Shown here: piece by piece, positions 8,473 through 19,587 of the stretch
Layout: each line of letters opens with the position of its first letter
Position numbering within the stretch: position 1 is the stretch's first letter
Program-made: the position numbers and the translations under genes
Notes under the pieces: generated by a model
Databases searched by the model: none
The model's input: only the letters and a program-made list of their open reading frames with translations
Told to the model about the DNA's origin: nothing
Assembly (NCBI GenBank): GCA_903970555.1
Contig: CAJCJD010000120.1
Location: 24,482 to 88,481 of the forward strand
Length of the DNA stretch: 64,000 bases
Direction of reading: 5' to 3'
DNA from: Vulcanimicrobiota bacterium
GTDB lineage: Bacteria > Pseudomonadota > Gammaproteobacteria > Xanthomonadales > Rhodanobacteraceae

Positions 8473-9831
8473 TTATTTCTTGCGCGCCTGTTTGCGCATA
8501 TCACGCAGCGATTGCAGCTTCTCGCGAAGCTTCAACTCAAGCCCTCGGTCGACGGGCTGGTAGAACTCCGTACCTTCCAAGGCATCCGGCAAACACTGTT
8601 GATCGAGCGCAACGCCACCTGAGACATCGTGGTCATATTGGTAGCCTTTGCCGTAGCCAAGGCCCTTCATCAATTTGGTTGGAGCGTTGCGCAAATGCAT
8701 GGGTACGTCGAGCGTGCCCGTTTCACCCACGACGGCGCGGGCCTGGTTGTATGCCATGTATGCCGCATTGCTTTTGGGTGCGATGGCTAGCCAGATAGCC
8801 AACTGGGCAAGTCCCAACTCACCTTCCGGGCTTCCGAGACGTTCATAGGTATCCCAGGCATCCAGCGCCATACGCCACGCACGCGGCTCGGCCAGACCAA
8901 CATCCTCAACAGCCATGCGGGTCATGCGACGCGCGAGGTAGAGCGGATCGCAACCACCATCGAGCATGCGGACTAGCCAGTACACCGCGGCATCCGGGTC
9001 AGAAGAACGCACCGACTTATGCAGTGCCGAAATCTGGTCATAGAACTGTTCGCCGCCTTTGTCGAATCGGCGTGTGCGATCGGCAAGCACCTGCTCCAAC
9101 GTCGCATTGTCGATGACATGCCCATCGGCTAGCTCGGCTGCGATTTCCAGTAGCGTTAGCGCGCGTCGCACGTCGCCATCGGCAGCTTTAGCGATCAATC
9201 GCAGCGCATCTTCATTGACCTCGAGCTTCAACGCGCCGAGCCCGCGCTCGTCATCGGCGAGTGCGCGATGCAAGGCCGCGGCGATGTCATCGACCGACAC
9301 TGCATCGAGCACATGCACGCGACAGCGCGAAAGCAGCGCCGAGTTCAGCTCGAAAGAAGGATTTTCGGTCGTGGCGCCGATAAACAGGATGACGCCGCGC
9401 TCGATGTGCGGCAGAAAAGCATCCTGTTGCGCCTTGTTGAAGCGATGCACCTCGTCGACAAACAACACGGTGCGTCGGCCCTGCGCGAAATTGACTTCGG
9501 CCTCGGCCAATGCCTTGCGCACTTCGGGCAAACCGGAAAGCACGGCGGAGATGGCTCGGAAATCCGCATCGGCATAGCGTGCGACCAGAAGTGCCAACGT
9601 GGTCTTGCCGCAACCGGGCGGCCCCCACAGCACCATCGAATGCACGCGGCCGGCTTCCAGTGCGCGTCGCAGCGCCTTGCCGGGGGCCAGCAGGCGTTGT
9701 TGGCCGACGATCTCGTCGAGGCTGCGCGGGCGCATGCGCTCGGCCAGCGGCTTGAGTTCGTCCGAGTCAGCCGCGAACAGTTCGGGGGCGTGGTGCGTAT
9801 CGCGTCGATCCATTCGGGAATGATAGGACAT
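8473..9831 (-). CDS. rarA: Replication-associated recombination protein A (AAA+ ATPase)
   Basis: 452 aa, RarA/MgsA/WRNIP1 family. Acts at stalled replication forks with SSB and RecA. Walker A GPPGCGKTT at about residue 70, Walker B FVDEVHRFN at about 127, sensor 1 ATTENPSFE, arginine finger region SALLSRCRVH, then the C-terminal tetramerisation domain (GCDPLYLARRMTRMAVEDVG; YDHDVSGGVALDQQCLP). The clamp-loader-like fold is complete. A second in-frame ATG six codons in (9813) is possible. Part of the conserved lolA-rarA-serS neighbourhood. Confidence 0.95.
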   Translation of the reverse strand: MSYHSRMDRRDTHHAPELFAADSDELKPLAERMRPRSLDEIVGQQRLLAPGKALRRALEAGRVHSMVLWGPPGCGKTTLALLVARYADADFRAISAVLSGLPEVRKALAEAEVNFAQGRRTVLFVDEVHRFNKAQQDAFLPHIERGVILFIGATTENPSFELNSALLSRCRVHVLDAVSVDDIAAALHRALADDERGLGALKLEVNEDALRLIAKAADGDVRRALTLLEIAAELADGHVIDNATLEQVLADRTRRFDKGGEQFYDQISALHKSVRSSDPDAAVYWLVRMLDGGCDPLYLARRMTRMAVEDVGLAEPRAWRMALDAWDTYERLGSPEGELGLAQLAIWLAIAPKSNAAYMAYNQARAVVGETGTLDVPMHLRNAPTKLMKGLGYGKGYQYDHDVSGGVALDQQCLPDALEGTEFYQPVDRGLELKLREKLQSLRDMRKQARKK

Positions 9832-10138
9832 CCCGCGCGGGGGTCATGCCACACATCCCGCCTTCTCGCATCGCATTGCTTGCGGCGCCAATCAAATGCT
9901 GGTTATTATTAATTAAAATAATTATTGCGGCACTTTTTCATTTCTTAGATCCAGCTTAACTTCTGGGATTAATTTACTGATTTGTTCATTGCATTTATTA
10001 TTCAATTCTTAGATTAACCTTAGCGTATTATCTTTCGCATTAAATAAAATGCCGATTTAATGTATTTGTTATGTAAGTGTCATATTGCGCCTCTACGGTG
10101 TCGGCCTCTCTACCATCTCGCCAACACCGGAAAAAACA
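9832..10138. promoter_or_regulatory. AT-rich leader of the TonB receptor gene
   Basis: From about 9898 to 10085 the sequence is strikingly AT-rich (runs such as TTATTATTAATTAAAATAATT) in a GC-rich chromosome. It sits between divergent rarA and the receptor gene and should carry the receptor promoter. It contains a long imperfect direct repeat (9942-9960 and 10006-10024). Such leaders are typical targets of nucleoid proteins and of metabolite-responsive regulators. I could not match a Fur or Pho box with confidence. Confidence 0.55.
9942..10024 (+). repeat. Imperfect direct repeat in receptor leader (possible operator)
   Basis: TTCTTAGAT plus matching CTTA-C tail at 9942-9960 recurs at 10006-10024, 64 bases apart (about six helical turns). 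Both copies lie in the AT-rich leader upstream of the TonB receptor start, consistent with a pair of binding sites for one regulator. Confidence 0.45.
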
Positions 10139-12418
10139 ATGACGCGATCGACATTTGCGCTGTACCGCTGCCCACCGGCTTATCTAGCCCTATGCCTTGC
10201 GATGGCCATTGCCAACCCGGTTTCAGCCCAGGAGACGGCTAATAGTGGCCCTGCTCCGACGAATGACCAAACTACCCCCAATAATACGAGCAATACTCCT
10301 TCTTCCCGTAATGCAAAAACCCTGGATGGCATGCAGGTCACGGCTAGTTCAACCGCCGTAAATGCCATTGCCCCGACCCAAGGCTCGACCATTGCTACGC
10401 AGCCGCAATCGATCATCGGCAGCACCTATATTCAAGAAAACATTGCGCCTACGGGCGACTACACCGACGCCGCAGCGATCTCGCCCAGCGTGTATACCGT
10501 CACGCCGAACGGCTCGGGCCTAATGGAAACGTCCGTGGTGTCCATTCGCGGCTTCCAAGATGGCCAGTACAACGTGACATTCGATGGCATTCCCTGGGGC
10601 GACTCCAACGACTTCACGCATCACTCTACGTCGTACTTCACCAATCAGGAAACGAGCAGCGTAACGGTCGATCGCGGCCCGGGTACGGCTAGCACCTTGG
10701 GCGATGCCACATTCGGCGGCACTATTTCCGTGGACTCCATCAATCCGCAGGATCAGTTCAACATCCGTCCCTATATTAGCTTCGGAAGCTGGGAAACCGC
10801 GGTGGAAGGCGCTCGCATCGATACAGGTCGTTTTGATAGCAGCGGCACCAGCGCCGTGATCAACGTGCAAAACAGCACGTCAGATGGCTACCTCACCGAC
10901 GCCGGCCAGCGCCGCCAGAGTGTATTCGCCAAAGTTGTGCAGCCGCTGGGCGAGAACACCACACTGACGTTTGGTGGCATGTGGAACAAGATCGACCAGT
11001 ACGTGCCGCTTGGTGCAACCAAGGCACAGATTGCCGAGTACGGCCCAAACTACGCATTGAACAACGATCCGAACAGTCAGGCCTATTACCGCTACAACCA
11101 GGACCAGATCAGCACGTACATGGGCTACATCGGCCTCCAATCGGAATTCGACGGCTGGACGCTCGACAACAAGGCTTACACCTACGCCTACAACCATTAC
11201 GGCTTCAACGGCCTGGACCCCAACGGCGAAACGCCGAACGGTACCTTCTGCAATGGCAAAGGCAATGACTGCCTGTATCCTGACAATGTACCGGGCCAGC
11301 ACATGCGCAATTGGTATCGTTCGTGGGGCGATATTTTGCGTGTGAGCAAGGAACTGGGCCCAGGCGAGATCCGCACTGGCCTGTGGTACGACAAACAGGA
11401 CAACTTGCGTTGGCAATACGAGTTCGACGATACGTTGGACCTGCCCGCCATCAATACGACGGGTCAGCCGACCAAGGGCAGCGATAGCCCCGTTGATCGC
11501 TTCATGACCGACTCCCTGCGCACCATCCAGCCGTTCGTGGAATACCAGTGGAACATCACCGACCAGGCCTATCTGGTGGGCGGCGTGAAGTACGAAGACT
11601 TCTTGCGCGACATCGATTCCTTGTACAACCAGAAGACCGGCTTGCCGCTGAACTACTCGAAAGAATGGAATGCCACGCTGCCCTCAGCCGCGTTCCACTA
11701 CGCCTTCACCTCCAACTGGACTGCCTACGCACAATGGGCGAAGGGCTTCCTGGCACCGAACCTCAATCTGTTTTACACCACCGATCCGGCGATTTCCGAT
11801 AGCGCGCTCCAGCCGGAAAAGACCACGAACTGGCAGCTCGGCACTACCTGGACCAACGACCGCCTGACGCTGTCGGGTGACGTCTACAAGATCGACTTCA
11901 ACAACTTTATCCAGAGCCAGAAGGTCGGCGCCAACACCGTGTTCTACAACGGCGGTGGCGTGCATTACAAAGGCGTCGAACTTGAAGGCACCTACATGGT
12001 TGGCGGCGGCTTCAGTGTTTATGCCAACGGCTCGCTCAACCGTGCGATCCAGACCGAGAGCAACACCTGGAACCCGAACACGCCTGCCAAGACCGCTGCA
12101 TTGGGCGTGATCTACAGCAGCGGCGGAGTATATGCATCGCTGATGGACAAGTTTGTCGGCAGGACCTATTACACAGCAAATGCGAATGACGATACGGTAA
12201 TCGGCGGTTATGCGATAACCAACTTCACTGCCAGCTATAAGTTCGATCCGCATATCAGCGACGTGAAGGACTTCAAGATCGGCTTCCAGATCAACAACCT
12301 GTTCAACAACACCCATATCAACGCGCTAGCCGGCACCACCGTGGGCGATAGCACGCCGCTGTTCTGGACGATTCCCGCCCGCAATTTCAACTTCACCGTC
12401 TCAGCGGACTTGTTCTGA
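10139..12418 (+). CDS. TonB-dependent outer-membrane receptor
   Basis: 759 aa from the ATG after the GGAAAAAA site. A signal peptide (LALCLAMAIANPVSAQ, cleaved about residue 36) is followed by an Asn/Thr/Ser-rich linker and the TonB-box-like segment LDGMQVTAS. The plug domain is residues about 70-210 (VVSIRGFQDGQYNVTFDG; VTVDRGPGTASTLGDATFGG), then the barrel, ending in a C-terminal strand with terminal Phe (NFNFTVSADLF). It imports a scarce ligand across the outer membrane using TonB energy. The acid phosphatase gene starts inside its stop codon, so the substrate may be a phosphorylated or phosphate-bearing compound (inference). A siderophore remains possible. It interrupts the conserved rarA-lolA order. 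Confidence 0.92.
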   Translation: MTRSTFALYRCPPAYLALCLAMAIANPVSAQETANSGPAPTNDQTTPNNTSNTPSSRNAKTLDGMQVTASSTAVNAIAPTQGSTIATQPQSIIGSTYIQENIAPTGDYTDAAAISPSVYTVTPNGSGLMETSVVSIRGFQDGQYNVTFDGIPWGDSNDFTHHSTSYFTNQETSSVTVDRGPGTASTLGDATFGGTISVDSINPQDQFNIRPYISFGSWETAVEGARIDTGRFDSSGTSAVINVQNSTSDGYLTDAGQRRQSVFAKVVQPLGENTTLTFGGMWNKIDQYVPLGATKAQIAEYGPNYALNNDPNSQAYYRYNQDQISTYMGYIGLQSEFDGWTLDNKAYTYAYNHYGFNGLDPNGETPNGTFCNGKGNDCLYPDNVPGQHMRNWYRSWGDILRVSKELGPGEIRTGLWYDKQDNLRWQYEFDDTLDLPAINTTGQPTKGSDSPVDRFMTDSLRTIQPFVEYQWNITDQAYLVGGVKYEDFLRDIDSLYNQKTGLPLNYSKEWNATLPSAAFHYAFTSNWTAYAQWAKGFLAPNLNLFYTTDPAISDSALQPEKTTNWQLGTTWTNDRLTLSGDVYKIDFNNFIQSQKVGANTVFYNGGGVHYKGVELEGTYMVGGGFSVYANGSLNRAIQTESNTWNPNTPAKTAALGVIYSSGGVYASLMDKFVGRTYYTANANDDTVIGGYAITNFTASYKFDPHISDVKDFKIGFQINNLFNNTHINALAGTTVGDSTPLFWTIPARNFNFTVSADLF

Positions 12419-13140
12419 TGAAACGCTATGCATTGTTGTTGTCGATGCTCCTGATCGGCCAGACCGCACTGGCTGACGACGATGACGCAAAACCCGTCAT
12501 CGTCGAACTGTCGAACCTGTTGCCGCCTCCGCCGGCAGCAGGTTCGATTGCGGCTCAGCACGATCTTCAGGTCGTGCTGGCAACGCAGCAAACACGCACG
12601 GCAGCGGACATGGCCGCTGCAAAGGCCGATACGGAACGCTCCGTATTCCGTTTCGCCGATGTTCTGGGACCAGGGCTGCAACCGAAAGTGTTGCCGAAAA
12701 CGGCTGCGTTTTTTGAACGCACAGCCGATTTCGACAAAGACGCTGTGAAGGAAGCCAAGAACTATTGGTTGCGGCCACGGCCTGCCGAGGTATCCACGCA
12801 GGTGCATCCGTTGGCAAAAGAGAAGCCCAACGATTGGAGTTATCCGAGCGGGCATTCCACCTTCGGTTACACCACCGCTGTACTACTGGCGAACATGCTG
12901 CCAGAGAAACGCGCCGCGATTTTTGCGCGCGCGGATCTTTACGCACAGCACCGTATCGTGATGGGCGCGCATTTCCCGAGCGACGTGGAAGCCGGTCATC
13001 TTGCAGGCACAGTGATTGCCGCCGATATCATGCAAGATCCGAGTTGGAAGCAGGACTATGAAGCGGCACGCCTGGAGTTGCGTCATGCGCTGGGCTTGCC
13101 GGCCAACCCAGCGCGAACGACATCCACTGACGATCATTGA
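12418..13140 (+). CDS. Class A nonspecific acid phosphatase (PAP2 superfamily), periplasmic
   Basis: 240 aa. Signal peptide MKRYALLLSMLLIGQTALA. All three phosphatase signature blocks are present: K114-x6-R121-P122, P143-S-G-H146, and R179-x5-H185-x3-D189, where His146 and His185 are the catalytic pair. In the third block the usual SR is HR. It hydrolyses organic phosphomonoesters in the periplasm. The ATG overlaps the receptor stop (TGATG), indicating one operon and coupled translation: the phosphatase could strip phosphate from what the receptor imports, or free the ligand. A strong terminator follows 20 bases after the stop. Confidence 0.92.
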   Translation: MKRYALLLSMLLIGQTALADDDDAKPVIVELSNLLPPPPAAGSIAAQHDLQVVLATQQTRTAADMAAAKADTERSVFRFADVLGPGLQPKVLPKTAAFFERTADFDKDAVKEAKNYWLRPRPAEVSTQVHPLAKEKPNDWSYPSGHSTFGYTTAVLLANMLPEKRAAIFARADLYAQHRIVMGAHFPSDVEAGHLAGTVIAADIMQDPSWKQDYEAARLELRHALGLPANPARTTSTDDH

Positions 13141-13160
13141 ATCCCGCTAACCAACAAAAC

Positions 13161-13184
13161 AAGGGCGCCCAATCGGGCGCCCTT
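13161..13184. terminator. Bidirectional terminator
   Basis: Perfect 10-bp stem AAGGGCGCCC / GGGCGCCCTT with a 4-base loop between the convergent phosphatase and YoaK-family genes. The minus-strand side runs into TTGTTTTGTT, so it works best for the YoaK-family gene and probably serves both. Confidence 0.8.
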
Positions 13185-13208
13185 GATCTATTGGCGTTTT
13201 CTTGCCTG

Positions 13209-13871
13209 CTACCTCAGGAAGAAGTGCCGGTAAATCGCGTAGCTGAGACCAACCGCACCGGTGAGCGTCGCGGGTATCAGCAGCACACGCTCCTGGATAT
13301 GCGCGAACCCATACGCGCCCAAGATTGCCCCGAAGATAAAGTGCCCGGCTACCAGAAGACAGACGTGGATACGCAACATGTCCACGTCCAAACCGCGCAG
13401 GCGTTGACCTAGGTAGATACCCAGGTCCGTAAAGATGCCTGAGAGGTGCGTGGTGCGCAGCGTCGTACCGCTATACGTACTGACCATGGCGTTTTGCAAG
13501 CCACACGCCGCCGAGGCGAAATAGAGACCGAGATCTTTGGCATCATGGATCAACGGCGTGGCGGCAAACAACAGTAGCGATTCAAGCATCAGTACCACCC
13601 CATAACGGCGGCCGAGCTGAAGCGTGCGCTGTTGCACGATGAAGCCACTGAGCATGGCACCGGCGACAAACGAAACGATTGTCAGACCCCAATGCAGCAC
13701 GCTTGCCATATCACCACTAGCAAGCGAAATACCGAGTTCCGTGCTGGTGCCGGTGAGATGCGTTATCGGCTGATGCCGAAAGCACATATAACCAACCGCA
13801 TTGATGCAACCGGCTACCAACGCCAACAGCGCGCCGCCGATCCAAGCCCAACGCGGCAGCTGGCGGATCAT
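13209..13871 (-). CDS. YoaK/DUF1275-family inner-membrane protein
   Basis: 220 aa with about six membrane helices and the family patterns near the N-terminus (AGCINAVGYMCF, THLTGTSTELG) and in the middle (GLQNAMVSTYSGTTLRTTHLSG, FTDLG). The family is widespread and its transport or enzymatic role is unknown. It ends against the phosphatase terminator and starts 10 bases after the lolA stop, so it is the last gene of an ftsK/lolA-oriented run. It belongs to the segment that separates lolA from rarA. Confidence 0.85.
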   Translation of the reverse strand: MIRQLPRWAWIGGALLALVAGCINAVGYMCFRHQPITHLTGTSTELGISLASGDMASVLHWGLTIVSFVAGAMLSGFIVQQRTLQLGRRYGVVLMLESLLLFAATPLIHDAKDLGLYFASAACGLQNAMVSTYSGTTLRTTHLSGIFTDLGIYLGQRLRGLDVDMLRIHVCLLVAGHFIFGAILGAYGFAHIQERVLLIPATLTGAVGLSYAIYRHFFLR

Positions 13872-13881
13872 CGTGCGTCGA

Positions 13882-14547
13882 TCAATTTTTCAGCGGTTGC
13901 GTGCTTATCACCGGCAGATCGCCAATCACATCCGCGCCTTTGGGTGGGGTGAAGTTGAAATCCTGTGGCGGGATCTGGGGGTTGCGCTGCCAGTTCGAGA
14001 AATGGATATCGGTGACTGAGCCGAGCTGGTCTTTGAACTGCATGCGCGCTAGACCATTCGCATCGAAACCGAGATCGGCGTAATCGAACTGCGGATCCTT
14101 GGACGCGGACGTGAGCCGCAGCCACACCAGACCATCGCGCTCGCCCTGTTCGGTGACGGTGAAATCCTTGTCCAGCTGCTTGAGGTCGGTCAGTACGGTC
14201 AACGGGCTATGCGCTTCTTCCGTGTCCTGCTTGCGCACCGTCACCTGTTCCAGATCCGGATCGTAGGTCCAAAGACGGCTGCCGTCGGCGACGATCGTTT
14301 CCTTGTACGGCGCCAGCGTGTCCCAGCGAAACTGATGCGGCGCTTCCAACACCAACGTACCGTTAGTCGTTTGACCGGTTTTGCCGCTCGGATCGGTGAG
14401 CGTCTCGGTAAAGTTGCCGGAGAGCGCGTGCAACCCTTGCGCGAAGGCATCAAGCCGCGCGCGCGCCGGTCCGGTCGCGGCCTGCGCCAGGCTGCCCAGG
14501 GACAACGCAAACAGAGCGAGAACGGTGGCAAAGCGAAGGCGTTTCAT
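13882..14547 (-). CDS. lolA: Outer-membrane lipoprotein carrier protein LolA
   Basis: 221 aa. Signal peptide (FATVLALFALSLGSLAQA). The mature domain is an unclosed beta-barrel carrier: ARLDAFAQGLHALSGNFTET, PHQFRWDTLAPYKETIVADG, LWTYDPDLEQVTVRKQD. It ferries lipoproteins across the periplasm from LolCDE to LolB. The start at MKRLRF is set by AGGA upstream and the signal peptide; the frame is open further upstream without coding character. It follows ftsK, with a palindromic repeat in the 160-base gap. Confidence 0.95.
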   Translation of the reverse strand: MKRLRFATVLALFALSLGSLAQAATGPARARLDAFAQGLHALSGNFTETLTDPSGKTGQTTNGTLVLEAPHQFRWDTLAPYKETIVADGSRLWTYDPDLEQVTVRKQDTEEAHSPLTVLTDLKQLDKDFTVTEQGERDGLVWLRLTSASKDPQFDYADLGFDANGLARMQFKDQLGSVTDIHFSNWQRNPQIPPQDFNFTPPKGADVIGDLPVISTQPLKN

Positions 14548-14620
14548 GGATCCTGTTCCTGATGGGCGGAATACGCCAAGTTTGCGGTGAAGATGCTTAA
14601 TGGCGGGTACTTGTGAAAGC

Positions 14621-14693
14621 TTACCCCCTCCCAACCTCCCCCTACTTCGCAGGGGGAGGAGCCCCTCCCGCAAGTAGGGGAGGATTGGGGTAA
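14621..14693. repeat. REP-like nested palindrome between ftsK and lolA
   Basis: 73 bases with ends TTACCCC / GGGGTAA and matching inner blocks (AACCTCCCC..TACTT against AAGTAGGGGAGGATT), plus an inner GGGAGG/CCTCCC arm. It would fold into a long hairpin in RNA and could tune ftsK-lolA expression. Its form suggests a dispersed intergenic repeat. Confidence 0.7.
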
Positions 14694-14707
14694 GGTGCTC
14701 TCGAGCC

Positions 14708-17035
14708 TCAGTGTTTCGGTGGCGGGGGCGCCAGCACTTCGCGATTGCCGTTGTGCTGAGGCGCGCTGACCACACCCTCCTGCTCCATCTGCTCGATCAA
14801 GCGGGCGGCGCGGTTGTAGCCAATGCGCAAATGCCGCTGCACGCCGGAAATCGACGCGCGCCGCGTCTCGGTCACGATGCGTACGGCGCGGTCGTAGAGC
14901 TGCGCTTCCACATCGCCGCCCTCTTCGCCTTCCTGCGGAAGACCGGCGTCGTTGATGAACTTGCCGTCGCTGGTCGCCTGTACTTCTTCCAGCACGCCTT
15001 CGATGTACTGCGGTGCCCCCTGCGCCCTCAGCCAGTTGACGACGTTGTGTACTTCATGATCGTCGACGAATGCACCGTGTACGCGCTCTGGCGTGGCCGT
15101 GCCAGGCGGCAGGTAAAGCATGTCGCCGTGGCCTAGCAATGTCTCAGCGCCGGATTGATCGAGAATGGTGCGCGAGTCGATCTTGCTTGACACCTGGAAC
15201 GCAATGCGCGTGGGAATGTTGGCCTTGATCAGGCCAGTGATCACGTCGACCGACGGGCGCTGCGTAGCCAGCACCAAATGCACACCAGCCGCGCGCGCCT
15301 TCTGCGCGAGACGTGCGATCAGCTCTTCCACCTTCTTGCCGACGATCATCATCATGTCGGCGAATTCGTCGATGATCACGACGATGTACGGCAGCGGCTC
15401 CAGCGGTTCTGCCGCCAGATTCGGCATCTCGGGATTCGGACGGAACAGCGGATCCAGCAGCGGCTGGCCGGCGTTCTCGGCGTCCCTCACCTTCTTGTTG
15501 AAGCCGGCCAAGTTGCGCACGCCAACCGCCGCCATCAACTTGTAGCGGCGCTCCATCTCGGCCACGCACCAGCGCAACGCGTTGGCGGCTTCCTTCATGT
15601 CCGTCACGACGGGAGCCAGCAGATGCGGAATGCCCTCGTATACCGAGAGCTCCAGCATCTTCGGATCGATCATGATCATGCGCACGTCTTTCGGGCTGGC
15701 CTTGTACAACAGGCTCAACACCATCGCATTCACCGCGACGGATTTACCCGAACCGGTGGTACCGGCCACCAGCAGATGCGGCATCTTGCCCAGATCGACC
15801 ACCACCGGCTTGCCGCCGATGTCCTTGCCAAGCGCCAGCGCCAGCGGCGATTTCTGTTGATCGTATTTGTCGGAGCGCAGGATTTCCGAAAGGAAGACGA
15901 TTTGCTTCTTGGCATTGGGAATTTCCAAGCCGATCACGTTCTTGCCCGGGATCACGTCGACCACGCGCACGCTGACCACGGAAAGGCCGCGCGCGATGTC
16001 CTTGTCCAAACTCGATACCTGGCTTCCGCGTACACCGGCAGCGGGCTCCAGCTCGAAGCGCGTGATCACGGGGCCAGGGTAAACACCGACCACCTTCGCT
16101 TCGATGCGGAAATCCTTGAGCTTCAGCTCAACCTGACGCGACAGTACTTCCAGCGTTTCTTCCGAATAGCCAGGCCCCTGCTCCGGCGCTTCGTCCAGCA
16201 AGGAAAGCGGAGGCAGCTCGCCGGGCTGTGCGGCGCCGACAAACAACGGAATCTGCGTTTCCACGCGCGCACGTTCGCTTTTCACCACCGGCGCGGCGGG
16301 TGGCTCGATACGCACGGGCTCCCGCTTGGCCTGCTTGATGGCCTCGGTTTTCTTCACTACTTCGCGCTCGGCGCGTGCCTGGTGCGCGGCGATCACTTCC
16401 GGCGCTTCGCGCAGCTTGCCTCCGAACCACGCCGCGAGCTTCAGGACGCCCTGCCCGGTCAGATCCATCACCCGGAACCAAGACAAGCCCGTCGCCAGCG
16501 TCACTGCAATCAGAAACAGTGCCAGCAACAGCAGGGGCGCACCGTTTTCGCCGAAGGCGCGTGCCAAGCCGTGACCCACCGTACGGCCGATCACGCCACC
16601 GGCGCCTTCTGGCCCCATGGTGCTATCGGGAAAATTGATCCAGCACAGGCCCGGCGCGGTGATAAAGAAAAACACCGAACCGATCAGGCGCAGGGAGGGT
16701 TCCCACGGCTGCACGCTGCGCATACCGTGATTGCGCAGCACCTGCACGCCAAGGAACAGCAGCAGCAAGGGGAAAAAATACGCCACGCTGCCGAACAAGA
16801 AGCGCAGCAGGTTTGCGATGTACGCACCCACCATGCCGCCCAGGTTATGCACATGCCCGCTGGTATCGGTATGGGACCAACCCGGATCGGCAACGTCATA
16901 GCTGAGCAGGCAAACCAGCAGGTAAAGCGCCAACGGCAGCAGCAGCAGCGCGCCGGCCTCGCGCAGGCGTCGCTTGAGCTCTTCGCTCAGGCCCGCCTTT
17001 TCCTTTTCTTTTCGAACGTTCGCGCTACGCGCCAC
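14708..17035 (-). CDS. ftsK: DNA translocase FtsK
   Basis: 775 aa, of the compact type with a short linker, compared with about 1330 in E. coli. The N-terminus has four or five membrane helices (residues about 25-190) that anchor it at the septum. The linker is proline/glutamate-rich (about 215-290). The RecA-like motor has Walker [13 protein letters not shown] near residue 423 and Walker B-like [12 protein letters not shown]. The C-terminal gamma winged helix ([20 protein letters not shown]) reads KOPS and activates XerCD. Pumps chromosome termini during division. Divergent from trxB, followed by lolA. Confidence 0.97.
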   Translation of the reverse strand: MARSANVRKEKEKAGLSEELKRRLREAGALLLLPLALYLLVCLLSYDVADPGWSHTDTSGHVHNLGGMVGAYIANLLRFLFGSVAYFFPLLLLFLGVQVLRNHGMRSVQPWEPSLRLIGSVFFFITAPGLCWINFPDSTMGPEGAGGVIGRTVGHGLARAFGENGAPLLLLALFLIAVTLATGLSWFRVMDLTGQGVLKLAAWFGGKLREAPEVIAAHQARAEREVVKKTEAIKQAKREPVRIEPPAAPVVKSERARVETQIPLFVGAAQPGELPPLSLLDEAPEQGPGYSEETLEVLSRQVELKLKDFRIEAKVVGVYPGPVITRFELEPAAGVRGSQVSSLDKDIARGLSVVSVRVVDVIPGKNVIGLEIPNAKKQIVFLSEILRSDKYDQQKSPLALALGKDIGGKPVVVDLGKMPHLLVAGTTGSGKSVAVNAMVLSLLYKASPKDVRMIMIDPKMLELSVYEGIPHLLAPVVTDMKEAANALRWCVAEMERRYKLMAAVGVRNLAGFNKKVRDAENAGQPLLDPLFRPNPEMPNLAAEPLEPLPYIVVIIDEFADMMMIVGKKVEELIARLAQKARAAGVHLVLATQRPSVDVITGLIKANIPTRIAFQVSSKIDSRTILDQSGAETLLGHGDMLYLPPGTATPERVHGAFVDDHEVHNVVNWLRAQGAPQYIEGVLEEVQATSDGKFINDAGLPQEGEEGGDVEAQLYDRAVRIVTETRRASISGVQRHLRIGYNRAARLIEQMEQEGVVSAPQHNGNREVLAPPPPKH

Positions 17036-18393
<1,358 letters not shown>

Positions 18394-18450
18394 ACCCTTG
18401 GATGGCGCGGGCAGTGTTCACTGCCCCGCCGCATCCGCGATAATCCTCGC

Positions 18451-19587
18451 GTGATTGAAGCACGCTTCCACGACAACATCGACGACATCGAGGGCGCAGA
18501 CTGGGATGCACTGCGCCCGGATGATAATCCGTTCCTATCGCACGCCTTTCTCGCCGGCCTCGAACGTACTGGCTGCATTCGGCCCGATTGGGGCTGGCAG
18601 GCGCATCACCTCGGCTTGTATCGCAACGGCAAGTTGATCGCCGCCGCTCCGCTATACCTGAAAGGCAATTCGCACGGCGAGTTCGTGTTCGACTGGAGTT
18701 GGGCCAGCGCATGGGAACGCTCGGGCGGCGACTACTACCCGAAGCTGCTCAACGCCGTGCCGTATTCGCCGGTGACCGGACCTCGGTTGCTCGTAGGTCG
18801 CGATCCCGAACAGGCGCCAACGCTGCGACAGCTGCTGGTGCAGGCCATGCGCGAACAAGCCGAACGCTTGCAGCTCTCCTCGATCCACGCCAACTTTCTG
18901 GATGATGCCGATCTGGCAGCCTTCGAAGACGACTGGATGGCCCGCAGCGACGTGCAATTTCATTGGCGCAATCGCGACTATGCGGATTTCGATGCATTTC
19001 TCGCCGCGCTGAATCACAAGAAACGGAAGAACATACGGCACGAACGCCTGCGCGTCGCACGGCATGGTTTACGCATCGACATGGTCGGAGGCGCTGAACT
19101 GGAGGCCGAGGACTGGCGCCGCGTGCACGCGCTGTACACCACCACATTCGATGCGAAAGGCAATCACGCCGCGCTCACCGAAACGTTTTTCCAGTATCTG
19201 CGCAGCGAACTGGGCAACACGGTGCAAGTGGCGCTCGCATATCAAGGTGAAGCCATGGTCGCCATGGCGCTGTTCCTGCGCAGCGCGACAACGCTATACG
19301 GTCGCTATTGGGGCGCGTGCGTCGACCTGCCTGACCTGCATTTCGAGCTGTGCTATTACCAGGGCATCGACTACGCCATCGCGCAAGGCCTGACATCGTT
19401 CCAACCCGGCGCACAAGGCGAACACAAACTCGCGCGCGGCTTCCTGCCGGTACGCACACACTCGCGCCATTATTTGCTGCATGAGGGCTTTCGCAGTGCG
19501 GTACGCCGCGCGCTTGTGCACGAACGCGAGGGCATGGATGCTTACGCCGAAGAACTGCTCGATCACTCGCCCTACGCCGAGCGATGA
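18451..19587 (+). CDS. PF04339 / FemAB-like N-acyltransferase-fold protein
   Basis: 378 aa, starting with GTG. Sequence features match the peptidogalycan-biosynthesis/FemAB-like family PF04339: N-terminal NPFLSHAFLAGLERTG, central DFDAFLAALNHKKRKNIRHE, and C-terminal AQGLTSFQPGAQGEHKLARGFLP. The fold is two GNAT-like halves. The molecular function of the family is unproven; transfer of amino acids or acyl groups has been proposed. Its stop overlaps the aat start by four bases (ATGA), so it is coupled to an aminoacyl-transferase gene, which hints at an aminoacyl-tRNA-linked role (inference). Confidence 0.88.
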   Translation: MIEARFHDNIDDIEGADWDALRPDDNPFLSHAFLAGLERTGCIRPDWGWQAHHLGLYRNGKLIAAAPLYLKGNSHGEFVFDWSWASAWERSGGDYYPKLLNAVPYSPVTGPRLLVGRDPEQAPTLRQLLVQAMREQAERLQLSSIHANFLDDADLAAFEDDWMARSDVQFHWRNRDYADFDAFLAALNHKKRKNIRHERLRVARHGLRIDMVGGAELEAEDWRRVHALYTTTFDAKGNHAALTETFFQYLRSELGNTVQVALAYQGEAMVAMALFLRSATTLYGRYWGACVDLPDLHFELCYYQGIDYAIAQGLTSFQPGAQGEHKLARGFLPVRTHSRHYLLHEGFRSAVRRALVHEREGMDAYAEELLDHSPYAER

